From Tetraselmis striata (taxonomy: Eukaryota; Chlorophyta; Chlorodendrophyceae; Chlorodendrales; Chlorodendraceae), in NCBI GenBank assembly GCA_006384855.1, contig VCJN01001017.1:1-64000 (forward strand): 64,000 nt of DNA, in the 5' to 3' direction. Below are positions 33,473 to 44,236 of the stretch, in pieces; within the stretch, counting starts at the first letter, position 1, and each line of letters begins with the position of its first letter. Under the pieces are notes generated by a model. That model worked only from the letters and a program-made list of their open reading frames with translations, made no database searches and was not told the origin of the DNA. A program made the translations under genes and the position numbers.

Positions 33473-34348
33473 ATGTCAGATGGAGAAGAACCCGTCGCTG
33501 AGCCGACGTTGCAGTCGCTGAACGCAGATATGAGGGCCCAGTCTTCATTACTGCGAGAGCTGGCTACAGCTGTGGCACAATTGACGGCTCGTGATCGCGT
33601 TGTTGATGGAGAAGGGGCACATGGCTCCGGCTCAGGGCAGCGCTTCGCGAGACAGCCGACAGGCAGCGGGGGAGCCGCAGAGCGCCCCGACTTGCTAGAG
33701 CTAGCCCAGAGCGGCCGTGTCGGAGCAAAATCCGTGAGTGCCGAGGATGATTACCTCGCGGTGCCAGAGCTACTGCAGAGAGCAGAGTCTGGTTACGAGG
33801 CCGTTCGACCGGTCAGCCGAGTGCCTGGACTTTTCCCTTTGAGCACCGACCTAACGAACGAGTACCTCAAGCAGGATGACCGGCGTCTGCCGGCCCAGGA
33901 GGAGTACTTGTGGATGTCGTGTTTCGGGGCCCACATGGCCGCCCTTTTCGTGGCGCTCGACGAGCTACTACCCTACGTCCCTTCCAACAACCAAGACTTC
34001 ACCCCCTACCTCGCGAGAGCCCGGAACCATGCCGAGGCCATCGACAAGGCGTTTCGGTTTCGTTTGGCTTTCCTACGGAGGCTAAATGAGATCAAGCGTG
34101 TGCACGGTGACCAAGGTGTTCTGGATGTGCTGCGAGCCCAGCATTTTCAGCCTGCTTCGGAGCATCTGGGTTCCGCGATCTTTGGGGACCTCATGCGAGA
34201 CTACGAGCGTCGTGTCTTCGAGGCGACCGTTGCCAGCAGCGCCAAGGCGACCGCTACTTCTCGAGTGGCGGCTGCAGCTGCAGGTCGCGGACGTGGGCGA
34301 GGACGTGGCGGTGGACGTGGACGTGGTCGCGAAGGTGAGCACGAGTGA
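33473..34348 (+). CDS. Element ORF1 protein with RG-rich tail
   Basis: 291 residues from the ATG at 33473 (an in-frame ATG at 33440 lies just upstream but gives no better match). The N-terminal third is Glu/Gln/Leu-rich and probably helical. The core (about 115-265) contains LFPLSTDLTNEYL, FRFRLAFLRRLNEIKRVHGD and DLMRDYERRVFEA, all conserved in the decayed relative at 14.2-15.2 kb. The last 25 residues are almost pure Gly/Arg (GRGRGRGRGGGRGRGR), typical of nucleic-acid binding. The position before the recombinase suggests a gag-like or DNA-binding accessory role; no known domain recognised. Confidence 0.75.
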   Translation: MSDGEEPVAEPTLQSLNADMRAQSSLLRELATAVAQLTARDRVVDGEGAHGSGSGQRFARQPTGSGGAAERPDLLELAQSGRVGAKSVSAEDDYLAVPELLQRAESGYEAVRPVSRVPGLFPLSTDLTNEYLKQDDRRLPAQEEYLWMSCFGAHMAALFVALDELLPYVPSNNQDFTPYLARARNHAEAIDKAFRFRLAFLRRLNEIKRVHGDQGVLDVLRAQHFQPASEHLGSAIFGDLMRDYERRVFEATVASSAKATATSRVAAAAAGRGRGRGRGGGRGRGREGEHE

Positions 34349-34503
34349 CGGTGTGGGGCGCCGTTCGTCGGAGCTGCAGGAGCCTTGCGAGGCCACCTTT
34401 CGGTGACCGCCGCAAGACGCACCCTTGCAGCTCAACGGCGGGATGAGCGCCCTGTGTCAGGACCTGACCCCCCACCTTACAGACTTCATTTAGACCTTCC
34501 TCG

Positions 34504-36009
34504 GTGCGGCGCTTCTTACAACTACAGCCGAGTGCGGCTCAACCATCCGCACACCTGCACATGGCGGCTCAACCATCCGCCTTTCTTACAACCCCATTTC
34601 TGCGATCGTCGGTTGTTACACTACGAGTTACAACCGGTTCGCAACGACCAAGTTTCGCGCGTGTACGTTACGCACGGGACAGGCGCTATGAGCGCGAAGG
34701 GCGCGCGGGGCGGCCCTCCTACCTGAACCTAGCCCCGCAAACCCGTACTGGAGCTACTGCAAACCCGTCCAGCAACTACCGGCCAACCGCCGGGAACCTA
34801 ACCGTTGCTGCCGAGTACTTTGCAAACAGTAGCCGTGCTGGTGGCACTCTGTCAGTAAAACGACGCACTTACGTAATCGACGAGCCCGCAGCTGTCGCTC
34901 CGTGGGCTGCGTCACTGCGATCCCGACTACAGGACGCGTTCGGCTCAGACGAGCTAGGCCAGCGGACGCTCGACCTGCTCTCCAGCTCCCTCAGCGCTCA
35001 GACCCTCAAGAGCTACGCCGGCAGGTTGGCTCAGTTCGCTGAGTTCTGCCACGACTCCGAGAACATCAGCCCGCTAGAGGCGACTACTGCTACTGTTGTT
35101 CGGTACGTTGCCTGGATCGGGGAGCGAGGGCATATCGCAGCTAAGTCGCTGCAGCCCTATCTGTCTGCCATCAACACCTTCTTCGAGCTGCACAACCTCG
35201 TCCCGATCGCCAAGGACAGCCTACACCTCACTTCGGCAAGACGTGGGTTAATGTTACGTCAGCGTCGACTGGACGCTGCCCCTTTGCGTGTCCCTCTGCC
35301 TGCGGATGTAGCTTACCGCTTCGTCTCAAAGGCCGAGCTAATTGTGTCTGCTCCTTACCCAGAGTCCCACCTCGACTACCGAGCCCTCTTGGCCTCGGTT
35401 GTCAACTTCCTGTTCTTTGCCAGGGGCCTTACTGGCGTCTCCTGTCGAGTGCAAGATGTGCATGTCGACACCTACAACATCACCTTGCAGATCTACCGCG
35501 AGAAGGGTCGCGCCGGCCGGCGGGGACCTCACGACCTGCGCGTACTTCTCCTTCCAGTGTCCGAGCACCCTCGAGTGGCACGTCTCTTGCGCTACTTCAT
35601 CGACAACGTCCAGTCTGTCCCCCTGGTTACTGTTGGCTTGGCTACCTCCAGCTTCTGGGCTGTCAATGTGGCTGAGCAGTCGAAACCTTGGACTGCGGCT
35701 ACGATGTCAGACAGGTTGTCTACAGCAGTCAACCTAGTCAACGCTGCCCCCCCTGCTGGCACTTCCTGGACTTCACACAGTCTACGCAAGGGCGCAGCCT
35801 CTGCAGCAAACGCCATTGGAGCGCCACTGTCCCACATCCGCTACCAGGGCGGTTGGGCCACTAACTCTGATGTCGTTCTGGACTACATCGACCCCAACGT
35901 TCTTCCTTCTCCTGGCGCGTGGTTCTTCTTTGGACACATCGCCCCCCTCCGCCACTTCCAAGTCCAACAGGACTCCGCAGCGGTGGCCTTCCCAGTGCCT
36001 CCTTCATGA
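34504..36009 (+). CDS. Tyrosine recombinase of the DIRS/Crypton type
   Basis: 501 residues from the first ATG; the true start may be later since residues 1-80 are low-complexity. An N-terminal SAM-like core-binding domain (about 130-260) includes SLQPYLSAINTFFELH. The catalytic domain (about 290-470) has the Arg in FLFFARGLT (R307), a hairpin Lys in YREKGRAGRRG (K335), HSLRKG giving H425 and R428, W451 in GGWATN, and the nucleophile Y461 in LDYIDP. All active-site positions of the family are intact. It follows ORF1 by 155 bp, in a different frame. Expected to integrate a circular intermediate without target duplication. Confidence 0.9.
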   Translation: MRRFLQLQPSAAQPSAHLHMAAQPSAFLTTPFLRSSVVTLRVTTGSQRPSFARVRYARDRRYEREGRAGRPSYLNLAPQTRTGATANPSSNYRPTAGNLTVAAEYFANSSRAGGTLSVKRRTYVIDEPAAVAPWAASLRSRLQDAFGSDELGQRTLDLLSSSLSAQTLKSYAGRLAQFAEFCHDSENISPLEATTATVVRYVAWIGERGHIAAKSLQPYLSAINTFFELHNLVPIAKDSLHLTSARRGLMLRQRRLDAAPLRVPLPADVAYRFVSKAELIVSAPYPESHLDYRALLASVVNFLFFARGLTGVSCRVQDVHVDTYNITLQIYREKGRAGRRGPHDLRVLLLPVSEHPRVARLLRYFIDNVQSVPLVTVGLATSSFWAVNVAEQSKPWTAATMSDRLSTAVNLVNAAPPAGTSWTSHSLRKGAASAANAIGAPLSHIRYQGGWATNSDVVLDYIDPNVLPSPGAWFFFGHIAPLRHFQVQQDSAAVAFPVPPS

Positions 36010-36062
36010 CTTGGCGCTACCCCTTCTCCGTCAATCCACCGCTCTCTCCGTTCGCTCAAGAC

Positions 36063-36089
36063 TGGCAAAACCAGACTCAACTTTGAAAT
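36063..36089 (+). repeat. B1 direct repeat
   Basis: 27 bp starting TGGCAAAACCAGACTCAACT, identical to 36368-36394, and overlapping the start of A2 by two bases. Confidence 0.95.
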
Positions 36090-36274
36090 GATCTAAACTA
36101 GTTTATGGGGTTTCCATCCTTGACCTAACCGCTTTTCAGCTACAAGTGTTGCGCAGTGGTACGGGAACTAGTAACTGTTGTTGCGCCCTTGTTGGGTGCA
36201 GCACGAGTAGACATAAAAGCAGCCAGAACAGCTGAGCCTGCCATCTTCCAGTTTTCGCTGGGTTCCACGCAGCG
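36088..36274 (+). repeat. A2 direct repeat
   Basis: Second 187-bp copy of A1, immediately after B1. Confidence 0.97.
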
Positions 36275-36367
36275 CCCCCCCTGACTCCGTTTTCCCTCCA
36301 CGCTTTTCGCTAAACCTTCCTGCCAATTTCGGCTCTTGAATGTGTAAAAAAGCCTGCACGACCTTTT

Positions 36368-36394
36368 TGGCAAAACCAGACTCAACTTTGAAAT
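36368..36394 (+). repeat. B2 direct repeat, right end of the element
   Basis: Identical to B1; the sequence after it (CCACGCG) is taken as host flank. Confidence 0.9.
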
Positions 36395-36789
36395 ACCACG
36401 CGTGCTGATTTCCCCGCGCTGGTTTACGATTGCTGCTGCTGCTACCCGTCGCTCGTCCCGCCCGGCGCGCTCACGTGCGCTGTCGTCAAGCCGCCGCGCG
36501 CGCTACAGGGGGCAGTCGCAGCACGTCAGGCCGCCGTTTCGTCGTCGGACCGTCCGATGGTCGGCGCGCTGCCATCGATAGAAAGCGCGGGAGCTCGCCC
36601 CTGCCGGCGCCGCACTGCTTGTCAGAGGCCAAGGCTGCTCCCGGTGCTCGATGCGTGATGAAATCTTGCACAGCGAGGGGCTTGACGCGTTGTCGAATGT
36701 ACGGATAGCGCCTCAAGCAAGGCAGCCCCGAGTGGAAGCGGAAGGCGGCCAGCAGAACAGCACGAGGTCGAGACCGGCGCGACCATATA

Positions 36790-38049
36790 ATGCGCGCGCA
36801 TTCGCAGTCGACTACGCTTCGCCTGCTGGCCGCGCTGCTGCTGGCCGCCCTGCTGGCCAGCCGGTTGCTGCTGCCACGTAGCGAGTCGCCGACCGGCAGC
36901 GCCGGGGCCGCCGTGCTGCATCGTGCCGATTCTTGGGCGGTGCCGGGATACTTCCAGCACCTGCTGGATGGGGTGGGCGGCGAGGCGGTGGGCGACGTCG
37001 GAACGCTGGACTGCGCGCGCGCCCAGCGCGAGGGCGGCTGGCCGCAGCCGAGATCCGGCCCGAGCAGCGAGGATCCGACGCCGATGTACGTGCTGGCGCT
37101 GGGTGCCGAGGGCACGGGACACCACGCGTTGCAGTCACTGCTCCGAGGACTGCCCCACAGGCACTTTCGCTACGAGCCGAACCTCCACCTCGCCGCACCT
37201 AGCAAGCAGTATACGGTGAGCGCTTACGGCTGCAAGCCCGAATCCCCTACCCACCTATTGTGTACTGGCCATCAGGGCCTGATCCGCCTCGCTATCCCAT
37301 GTCGCTAGACGCTCAGCGCGCAGGTGCTGCTGCGCCGCATCATGGAGGGACTGGCCAACAGCAGTGCCCCCTCGGCCCCCGGCGAGCGCCCCCTCATCCT
37401 CGACTCGCAGCACTCGTGCCCCTTTGGGCAGCCCCGCGCGGTCATGCGCTGCCCGGACGTGGTGCACCTGCTGCGTCTGCACGAGCAGGGCGCACTAGAG
37501 CTGCGTGTGGTGCTCCTGGCGCGCGACCCGGTGGACGCCGCGCTGTCCGCGCTGCGCCGTGGCTTTGCGCTCGGCGGCGATGCTGGGGAGGAGCTGCGCA
37601 CCCTGGAGTTCAGCCTTAGCCAGCTGGAGCATCTCTACCGGCTGCTGCCGTGTGAACTCAAGTTCTTCCTGCCCTTTCGGCTGCTGGTGGCCAAGCCGCC
37701 CGACCTGCCCGCCCGGCTGGCAGCCTTCCTGGGGTTGGGACAGCATGGGGAGGCCGCCGTCCGCGCCAACATGGCGGCGGAGCGCTGGCGGCCCCGCCCA
37801 GACAGCGCTGCCCCCGCCACCGGCTCCGCACCCGGCCCCAATAAGCCAGATTCACCGCTGGACCGCCTTGACATGTGCCGGGCTGGGGGCGTGGCGGGGA
37901 CGGCGTGCGAGGCGATGCTGCGACAGGTGGCCGCCAGCCACTTTGGGCCGCGCCGCCGCATGTGGCCCATACTGTCCACCCTCACCGGCGCCGGCGCATG
38001 GGGCACACCCGCCGCCCCATCGCAAGCACCACCTCGCAACAGCCATTGA
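36790..38049 (+). CDS. Golgi-type sulfotransferase-like type II membrane protein
   Basis: Two exons, 36790-37215 and 37324-38049, 383 aa. A signal anchor at residues 10-28 (LRLLAALLLAALLASRLLL) follows a short cytoplasmic N-terminus, as in Golgi carbohydrate sulfotransferases. The PAPS-binding loop is seen as LALGAEGTGHHALQSLL (about 102-118) and the 3'-phosphate-binding element as VVLLARDPVDAALSALR (about 203-220, RDP plus a Ser). No acceptor specificity can be read. PAP, the product of such enzymes, is the substrate of the SAL1 gene at the left end of the window. The fold assignment rests on the two motifs and topology; a divergent P-loop enzyme is the alternative. Confidence 0.72.
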
Positions 38050-38946
38050 AGGGCAGCTGCGTGGTTGAGCAATCCGAACCTAGGTGCGCTCACAGCATCG
38101 CGGTGCTGGCTGTGCTCGAGGTGCGCCGTTTACTCAACCACGAGACTGGTCAACGTATCCGGGTAATGGTGGCAGCCGAGATCATACAGAGCACTGCGCG
38201 GGGTGCCCCGGTTGTGATGCGGTCACAACCCGATGTGGGCGCCCCCGCTGCGGGCTGTCACTCATCCGCTGCACCGCGTGACAGCGCGATTCATGTGGCT
38301 GCGCAGCTGCCCGGACCTCCAGCAACTCTCACTCACCAGCGCCAATGACAGCCTGGCACGATCAATGCACTTGCTGCTGCCGTCTACAATGGACCTCAGA
38401 TGGATATGCCCTACAAGCTCAGAAACCCCATTGTTCCTCTTAATGTACTTATAGTCGCCACCATGGACCTTTCGCCGTGATGATTGTGACTCAGCGGCTA
38501 AACTGATACCGCCCTTCCCTTCTGCTAGCATGCACTGCCACGATCCCCCCCCCTGGGGACCAGAATAAACCCATGAGAATGGAGAACAGTTTTGAAATTG
38601 AATAACACGCCAACTTGCCGCTCTCCTCTCCGCTGCTCAAGCCGGCATGCCCTCCGGGTCCGCCAATTGGCTGCACCCTGACCGTCTTACTGTCCGCGAA
38701 CTGTAGGCCGATGTCCCAATGATACGCTCTGGGGCACCATACTTGGCAGCCCCTACCAGCCAATACCAGCATAGGGACGAAGCCCTTGTGAGAGCTAACA
38801 GAGGGTAGGTTATGCCCTTGACGCGTTATGTTTGTGATAGTGTGGGCCTGGGCCAGAGTGTGGCCGCTCCGGTCGTCCCTTCCAGGCTCCCCCCCTGCCA
38901 CGCGCTGTGAAAACGTGGCTTGCTTCCCGCTTCTCTTTGGTGACCC
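38050..38946. other. Intergenic region between convergent sulfotransferase and GT29 genes
   Basis: Holds both 3' ends. No TGTAA is evident close to either stop codon and no gene is recognised. Confidence 0.4.
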
Positions 38947-41290
38947 TCACCCATGCATCGTCAGCTTGCCCGCCGCCTGCAGCATCTGGTAGATCTGCGC
39001 CTCCTGCGCAAAGGGGTGCACGTCCTCGCGACCCGGCTTGGGGCGCTCGTGGTCGTAGTAGTGCGGCCACGCCTGCTTGTCGAAGTAGTCGGTCGCGGCG
39101 AAGCCAAAGACGTGCACGTGGCGGCACAGCCGCAGCGCGAGCAGGATCCCGGTGATGCCCTGCGGCCAGGAAGGGCCACCCAGCGAGCGGGGGGCACTCA
39201 GTAGGGGGCAGCTCTGCCCCTCAACGTGAAACGCCGGTGGCCTATCCACCCGACGCAGTGCCCCATGTAGCAAAGGTCCATGCATATGTGTGTGAGGTGC
39301 GGTCCACCCAGAGCGACACACAACGACAGACACTTTCGGCAGCCGGGAATGACCGCCAACCCTACTAAGCAAGCCCTAGCGCCGGGTTGCCATAAGGAGG
39401 ACTATTTTGTTTATATGTACAAAGGGGGAGGGGGGGGGGGGGGGGGGTTACAGAGGAGGGCTTCTCCCCCGCGCGGCTAACCCATTCCCAGGCGTGGCAG
39501 ATGAGCTCCGGGTCCATCACAAACGCCAGCATCTCCCCGGGCGGCCGCTTCATCCAGCTCTTCACCCAGTGCCGGATCGCCAGGTCACGTAGCTCGGAAA
39601 TGACCATTTCGCCAGGCTGAACGCACACCGTACAAGCCCTCAGCCTCTTTGCAACAAACACATATGGGCAGGCGGCACAGCGGCAGGCGGCAGGCGGCAC
39701 AGACGGTGTGCACACACCGGCGGCACGCACCTGCTTAGGGCCAGTGTAAGGCCCGTTAAACAGGCGGATGGTGGACTTGGTGCCGACATGCTTCTCAAAT
39801 CGCTTGGTTGGGCCGTTATTAAAGCGAATGACGATGTCGCACGAGTCGATCTCGTTCTGCCAGTACTGCTCCCTGAGTTTGGCAGGCAGGGGACAAGGCG
39901 ATGGGTCAGGGTGAAGTGGGGGGGGGGGGGGGGGGGGGGGTGCTCCGGCTTAAGTGCTCGCGCGCCACCATCACCAGTGACAGCTGGAAACACTGCACAC
40001 CCTGCCCACCATCCCCTGCCCCTTGCCTGCCAGCCCCGGGACAACAGGGCAATGCCCCACCTGAGCTTGCCCGAGTTTCCCACCACCGCGCATAGCGGCT
40101 CCTCCTCGGGGCCCTTCCCGGTCGGCACCATGAACTCACAGCCTGCCTTCTTGTACTTGGAGGTCTGTACCCCGAGAGGGCAGAGAAGGGGGGGGGGGGG
40201 GGGGGTGGTGAGGGTGCAATCTAGGCTGAGGGCACGAGCCGCCAGGGTGAAAGGCACTGCGCCTATCGCAACACAGAGAGCCATGGCAGGGTGGAGATAC
40301 CTTCCAGCATGGGCTGTCCTCCACCGCTTTGGCAAGCAACGGCAGCGAGATGCGGCGCACGGGCAGTGTGTGGTTGATGTTGGGCGAGGATGCCTTAATC
40401 TCCTGCAAAGGGCCGGGAAGGGGCGGATCAGTGGCGCATCAATATGGAACATTGGTGGCCGCGGGTAATCATGTATGCTTCGCTGGCAGGCTGGCCGGTA
40501 GCTGCGCACCCCCCACGTCTTGAAGCCCATTGTGGTGGTTCCACCGCAGGAGATGCGCGCCATCTTTCCCAGCCGAGGCAGCGTCAGGATGGGCTCCTGC
40601 TTGGTTTTCAAATCCTCCCAGAGCTTCTGGTACTTGGGCTCCAGCGGCGTCACCTCCCGGCTCTGCGGGATGTCTACCTTCACTGGTGGGTCGTACGACT
40701 TTGGCGGCGGGTCTGCCCGGCGCGTTGTCTTCGCTGCAGGGGGATCCTCCCCAGCCTCACCCTCCTCGCTCTCCTCGTCCTCACCCTGTTGAGCCGAGTG
40801 CCGAGCCAAAACGACTCTCAGTAATCATCTGCTCAAGGCACATACGGACATGACTGCTGGACATGGTGGTGCTGCAAAGTGCACGAATTCATGCAGAGGT
40901 GTTGGGTGCGAGAGGGGCACACAGGAGCGAGAGCAGGCTGGCAGGCCAGACCTCAGGTTCTTCCATAACCTGCTCACCCGCTGCTTGCTGGCGGTCTGCT
41001 TCTGCCTGCTCAGCGGCGCGCCTGAGTGGCGACGGCTTCAATTCTCCCAAAGCAGATTCGCTATGTGCGACCCCTCCATTCACCCGGGCCTCCAAGCCCA
41101 CGCGCTTTCCGACGCCCTCCGTCTCGCTCATGCTGCTGTACAGGAGGTAGAGGACCCCGAAGATCACTGCCATGTTGATGGCCACCAGGACGGGCGCCGA
41201 GGAGAGGCGCGCCAGTGGCCCCTCCCCCAGCCGCGGCCGCCGCCTCACCTTGCTGGTGGGCAGAACCGCCTGCCGCCCTGTGGAGAACAT
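38947..41290 (-). CDS. GT29 sialyltransferase-like glycosyltransferase
   Basis: Seven exons: 41290-40970, 40785-40510, 40402-40301, 40164-40061, 39872-39731, 39616-39482, 39159-38947; 1293 nt, 430 aa, phases consistent. Type II membrane topology: a basic N-terminus, then a signal anchor (APVLVAINMAVIFGVLYLLY, about residues 34-52). Sialylmotif L is recognised in LCAVVGNSGKL (about 257-267) and IDSCDIVIRFNNGP (about 276-289); motif S in GITGILLALRLCRHVHVFGF (361-380); motif VS in WPHYYDHE (about 391-398), including the catalytic His. A stem with an acidic patch (QGEDEESEEGEAGED) links anchor and catalytic domain. Plant and algal GT29 members need not use sialic acid; Kdo or another sugar is possible. 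Introns contain C runs in sense. Confidence 0.88.
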
Positions 41291-41957
41291 CGCAGCGGCG
41301 TGCTTCTGATGTGGAGGTCACTCGCTACCGCGCCGGGAGCTGACAGGGTGTGGCGCTCCCAGCAGCATGCCTGTGGCCCAACTGCCCCGTTGGTCACCTA
41401 TTGCCACCCTGCATGTCCCTCCCGCCGCCGCCCCCGCCTCGTGTCGCGCTGGCGAGAGCGCTGCTGCTCAATGATGTGCCAGCTCGCTGCCCGACCCCCA
41501 TGCGTGGAAGGGCGTGAGCTCTGCGGTAAGAGGCGGCGAAATGCGTGGCAGGACACGGCTCCCTACCCTGACGTTCATAGTCAGAGGTACCGGCATCTGG
41601 CTCGTTCTAGCGCCAGGTCTCCAGCTTCGCGCGCCCCTTGTAATCCTGACTGATACCTGCACAAATGTAGGGTTCTGCTAAATGTAGGCTTTTTCCTTCC
41701 CCAGTACTTTGTGTGCATTCTCTGGACGCTCTCCCTATAACCAAAAAGTTAGGTGCACAGATACGGTACCGTCCTCTGCTGAGCGCTGAGCGGCTGAGCG
41801 GCTGAGCGGCTGAGCGCGCGCTGCAGACGTTCGGCCTGACGATGTACGCTGCCTTCGCGACTATATAAATTATTAGTACTGCCCCGCGGGGCCCGGAAAA
41901 GTAATAAGCAGGTCCATCTAATCCCTATCCCGTACGGGTACGAGCACTAGCGGAGGA
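41291..41957. other. Upstream region of the GT29 gene
   Basis: Includes a (GCTGAGCG)n-like short tandem repeat at about 41778-41815 and a dispersed motif at 41705-41750 shared with 17740-17790. No gene recognised. Confidence 0.45.
41705..41750. repeat. Short dispersed motif (forward copy)
   Basis: Contains TTCTCTGGACGCTCTCCCT then ATAACCAAAAAGTT; inverse copy at 17740-17790 and partial copies at 11250-11285 and 47692-47728. Confidence 0.6.
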
Positions 41958-43323
41958 TTGCGCGTCACCTCATCTCCTTTTACGGCCACTCCTCTTGGAG
42001 TTGGTACTGATGGTGAGGCCGCCTCTGCTGCGCAGCAATTGCTTCCTATCGGTGGTACGAGTACTGCCAATACCGTTACTACATGCGCTTTTGTAGCTCT
42101 GAAGATACCGTCGCCGGGCGAATTAGTGGCACACCCTCCGTCAGCAGCGACTGTTTCCCTCCCAGAATCGCTGCCAGGTTCTACCGCTCCGCCCTCGGGT
42201 AAGGGTTCGGGTGCGACCTCCGATGATCAACCCACGACCATGGTTGTCCAACGCCACCTCAGCGGTGCGATTCGCTTGCGTGACTACGTGGCCCTCGATC
42301 TCAGCTTCCAACGTACTGGTGCAGCGGCCTCGCGACTTGACACCACGCGCCTATACGGCGCGTGCGGGCCGGGCTCCCTATCGCTTTTCCAGTCGGATCA
42401 CGAGTCCGCCCGCAAGATTCCCCATGCTGCTTACTCGGCCGCCGCTGCGCGGGTACTGGGCCTTTGCCCGCGCGGAGGTTCCGCGCTTGACACTTGCCAT
42501 GGCCCCACGTGTGGTATTGATCCCTTATGGCTTCGCTCTACGGATGGCTCGAACCGGAGCGCTACGGATTTCATCGTGGATCATCTACCCATATGCCCCG
42601 TAGCGAACTACAAGCACCGCATGCATACCGCTTTGAAGAATCTGTGGGCATCTGTGGCAATTGATGCGGGGGCGGTGCTTGACCGGGACCGCTCGGGAGC
42701 CGGCGACTTGACCCTTGAGACGAGTGGGCTGCGCCCGGCAGACCGCTCGCGGCCGTCGGACCTGACGCTGGCGGGGGGGGGGGGGGGGGGGGGGGGCGTG
42801 CGATTACATGATCGACTTCGCGTGCGTGTCCTCCACGACCCCCACTTGGAGCAACGACCCCCGCCGGTGCATCCCGGGAATCGCGGCGACCGAGGCGGAG
42901 CATGCTAAGTCGGCAGCGGACCGGGCGTCTTCCGCCCCAGTGCAGGGTGTTCACCGGTACTACCCTTTTGTGGTTGAGGACCGCGGCCGTCTCGGGAAGT
43001 CCGCTTTGACGGTGGTCTCCATCTTCGCGGTGCTGTTGGATGTGCGCAACTTCCCTTGCGGTCCTTCCGCCCCGACCTCTTGCTTTCTTCGTGGTCAATC
43101 CGTTCAGGCACTTCGGAACTTTGTCGCCAACCAACCTGCGCTGAGTTCCGCCGTCACCTGTCGCGCACACGGCGGGGGCTGTTGCAGCGGGTCTCGGCTT
43201 GCGTGCATGGTACCTTGGGCGGAATTCTCTCTGCCGGTGTGCAGATGGCCAAGTCTGATGCGTGTGCTCGTGCCCACTCTGTGTCTTCTCATGTTACTGC
43301 TTCCACCCCGCAGTCGTTGTAGA
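41958..43323 (+). pseudogene. Decayed retroelement ORF, C-terminal part
   Basis: The 316-codon frame from 41958 and a second frame from about 42795 together read like the C-terminal end of a retroelement polyprotein: HRMHTALKNLWASVAIDAGA, ETSGLRPADRSRPSDLTL, then after a 23-base G run CDYMIDFACVSSTTPTW, AEHAKSAADRASS, HRYYPFVVEDRGRLGKSA. The pattern of RPAD, an Asp-containing strand, an Ala/Lys helix and a PFVVED.GRLG strand is seen at the C-terminus of several non-LTR and unclassified eukaryotic retroelements. Frame changes at the G run (42774-42796) and the absence of a visible reverse transcriptase domain show decay. Confidence 0.5.
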
Positions 43324-44159
43324 GGACCTTTCTGATTGCCTTTTATTTTGGTGATTTCCGATATCGCTCGCCTTCTGCTGCTAGCTCATGTAAATCTAAT
43401 CCATGTCCATCGTCAACTTCGGAGCTGTGGTGACAGTGCGTGTGGCGGCGAAATAATGTTTTGGAAGGGAAGGAAAAAAGGCTGCGCGCGTCGCGCGCTC
43501 TCCGCTTTCAGGCGGCGTTATTATGACGATTAATTTAACTAATAATTTTAGTAACGCTTCCCGACGGCAGCTGCTGCGACAGCTGAACCAGCTGAAGAAG
43601 CGTTGCCGCCCTCCAACGGGCACACAACCGCAGGAGTGGCGGAAGAGGAATATCAAACGACACTAAGTCAGGGGCTAGTGGGCCGCGGGGGTCGTAGGAG
43701 CCTCGGCTATCCCACTACAAAATTACAAATAGTTTGGAGGTATGCAAGATTTTCCGACTTTTTAATCGCTCCCGCCCACCTCGTCCTACGCGAATTAAGC
43801 TAGAGGAGTAGGATTCAGGTCTAAGGTAGCGACTATTGGCTGCTCTTTGATAATACCGAATATCGATGGAGCTAGAGCCGGCACCTCTGACTAGCTAAAA
43901 GTACTGTGCGGCAGTGGCCACTTCGAGCAAATAACACAATAGTGTATATTGTGTTTACATCTCAATTGAGCCCACCCCCTCCAAAAGAAGGAAAGTTTGC
44001 CCAAGGACATCGGCCGAAGCCACCCCAGCACTTGACCTCTCGCGCCAACTGGAGTCGTAGGTATGGCATAGCCCCTAGACCATCATTGCGTCATTCGAAG
44101 CCCGAAGGGCTAATGCATCAACCAGCAGGTAAACTCGGGACACGCGGGGCCGACATTGC

Positions 44160-44236
44160 CGAAGTACATCGACCACGAATCGAACCCGGGACCTCTCGCA
44201 TTAGAGACGACCGCTCAACCGAGCGGATAGGGAATG
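44160..44236 (-). tRNA. tRNA-like sequence, probably pseudogene or SINE head
   Basis: On the minus strand, a 7-bp acceptor-like pairing (GTACATT with GATGTAC), a D-arm-like CCGCTC/GAGCGG hairpin, an anticodon-arm-like CTCT/AGAG hairpin, and a T-arm with GGGTTCGATTC (B-box) follow in the right order. The anticodon loop is one base short and the T stem has a mismatch, so a functional tRNA is doubtful. Confidence 0.35.

Larger units (their letters stand above)
33173..36394 (+). mobile_element. Intact two-ORF tyrosine-recombinase element with split direct repeats, no reverse transcriptase
   Basis: Order: A1 repeat (33173-33359), ORF1 (33473-34348), recombinase (34504-36009), B1 (36063-36089), A2 (36088-36274), 93 bp, B2 (36368-36394). 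A1 and A2 are 187 bp each with two mismatches; B1 and B2 are 27 bp and identical. This A1-ORFs-B1-A2-B2 order is the split-direct-repeat layout known from PAT/Kangaroo-type DIRS retroelements of nematodes and volvocine algae, but there is no reverse transcriptase or RNase H. The near-identity of the repeats and open ORFs indicate recent activity. Confidence 0.82.
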
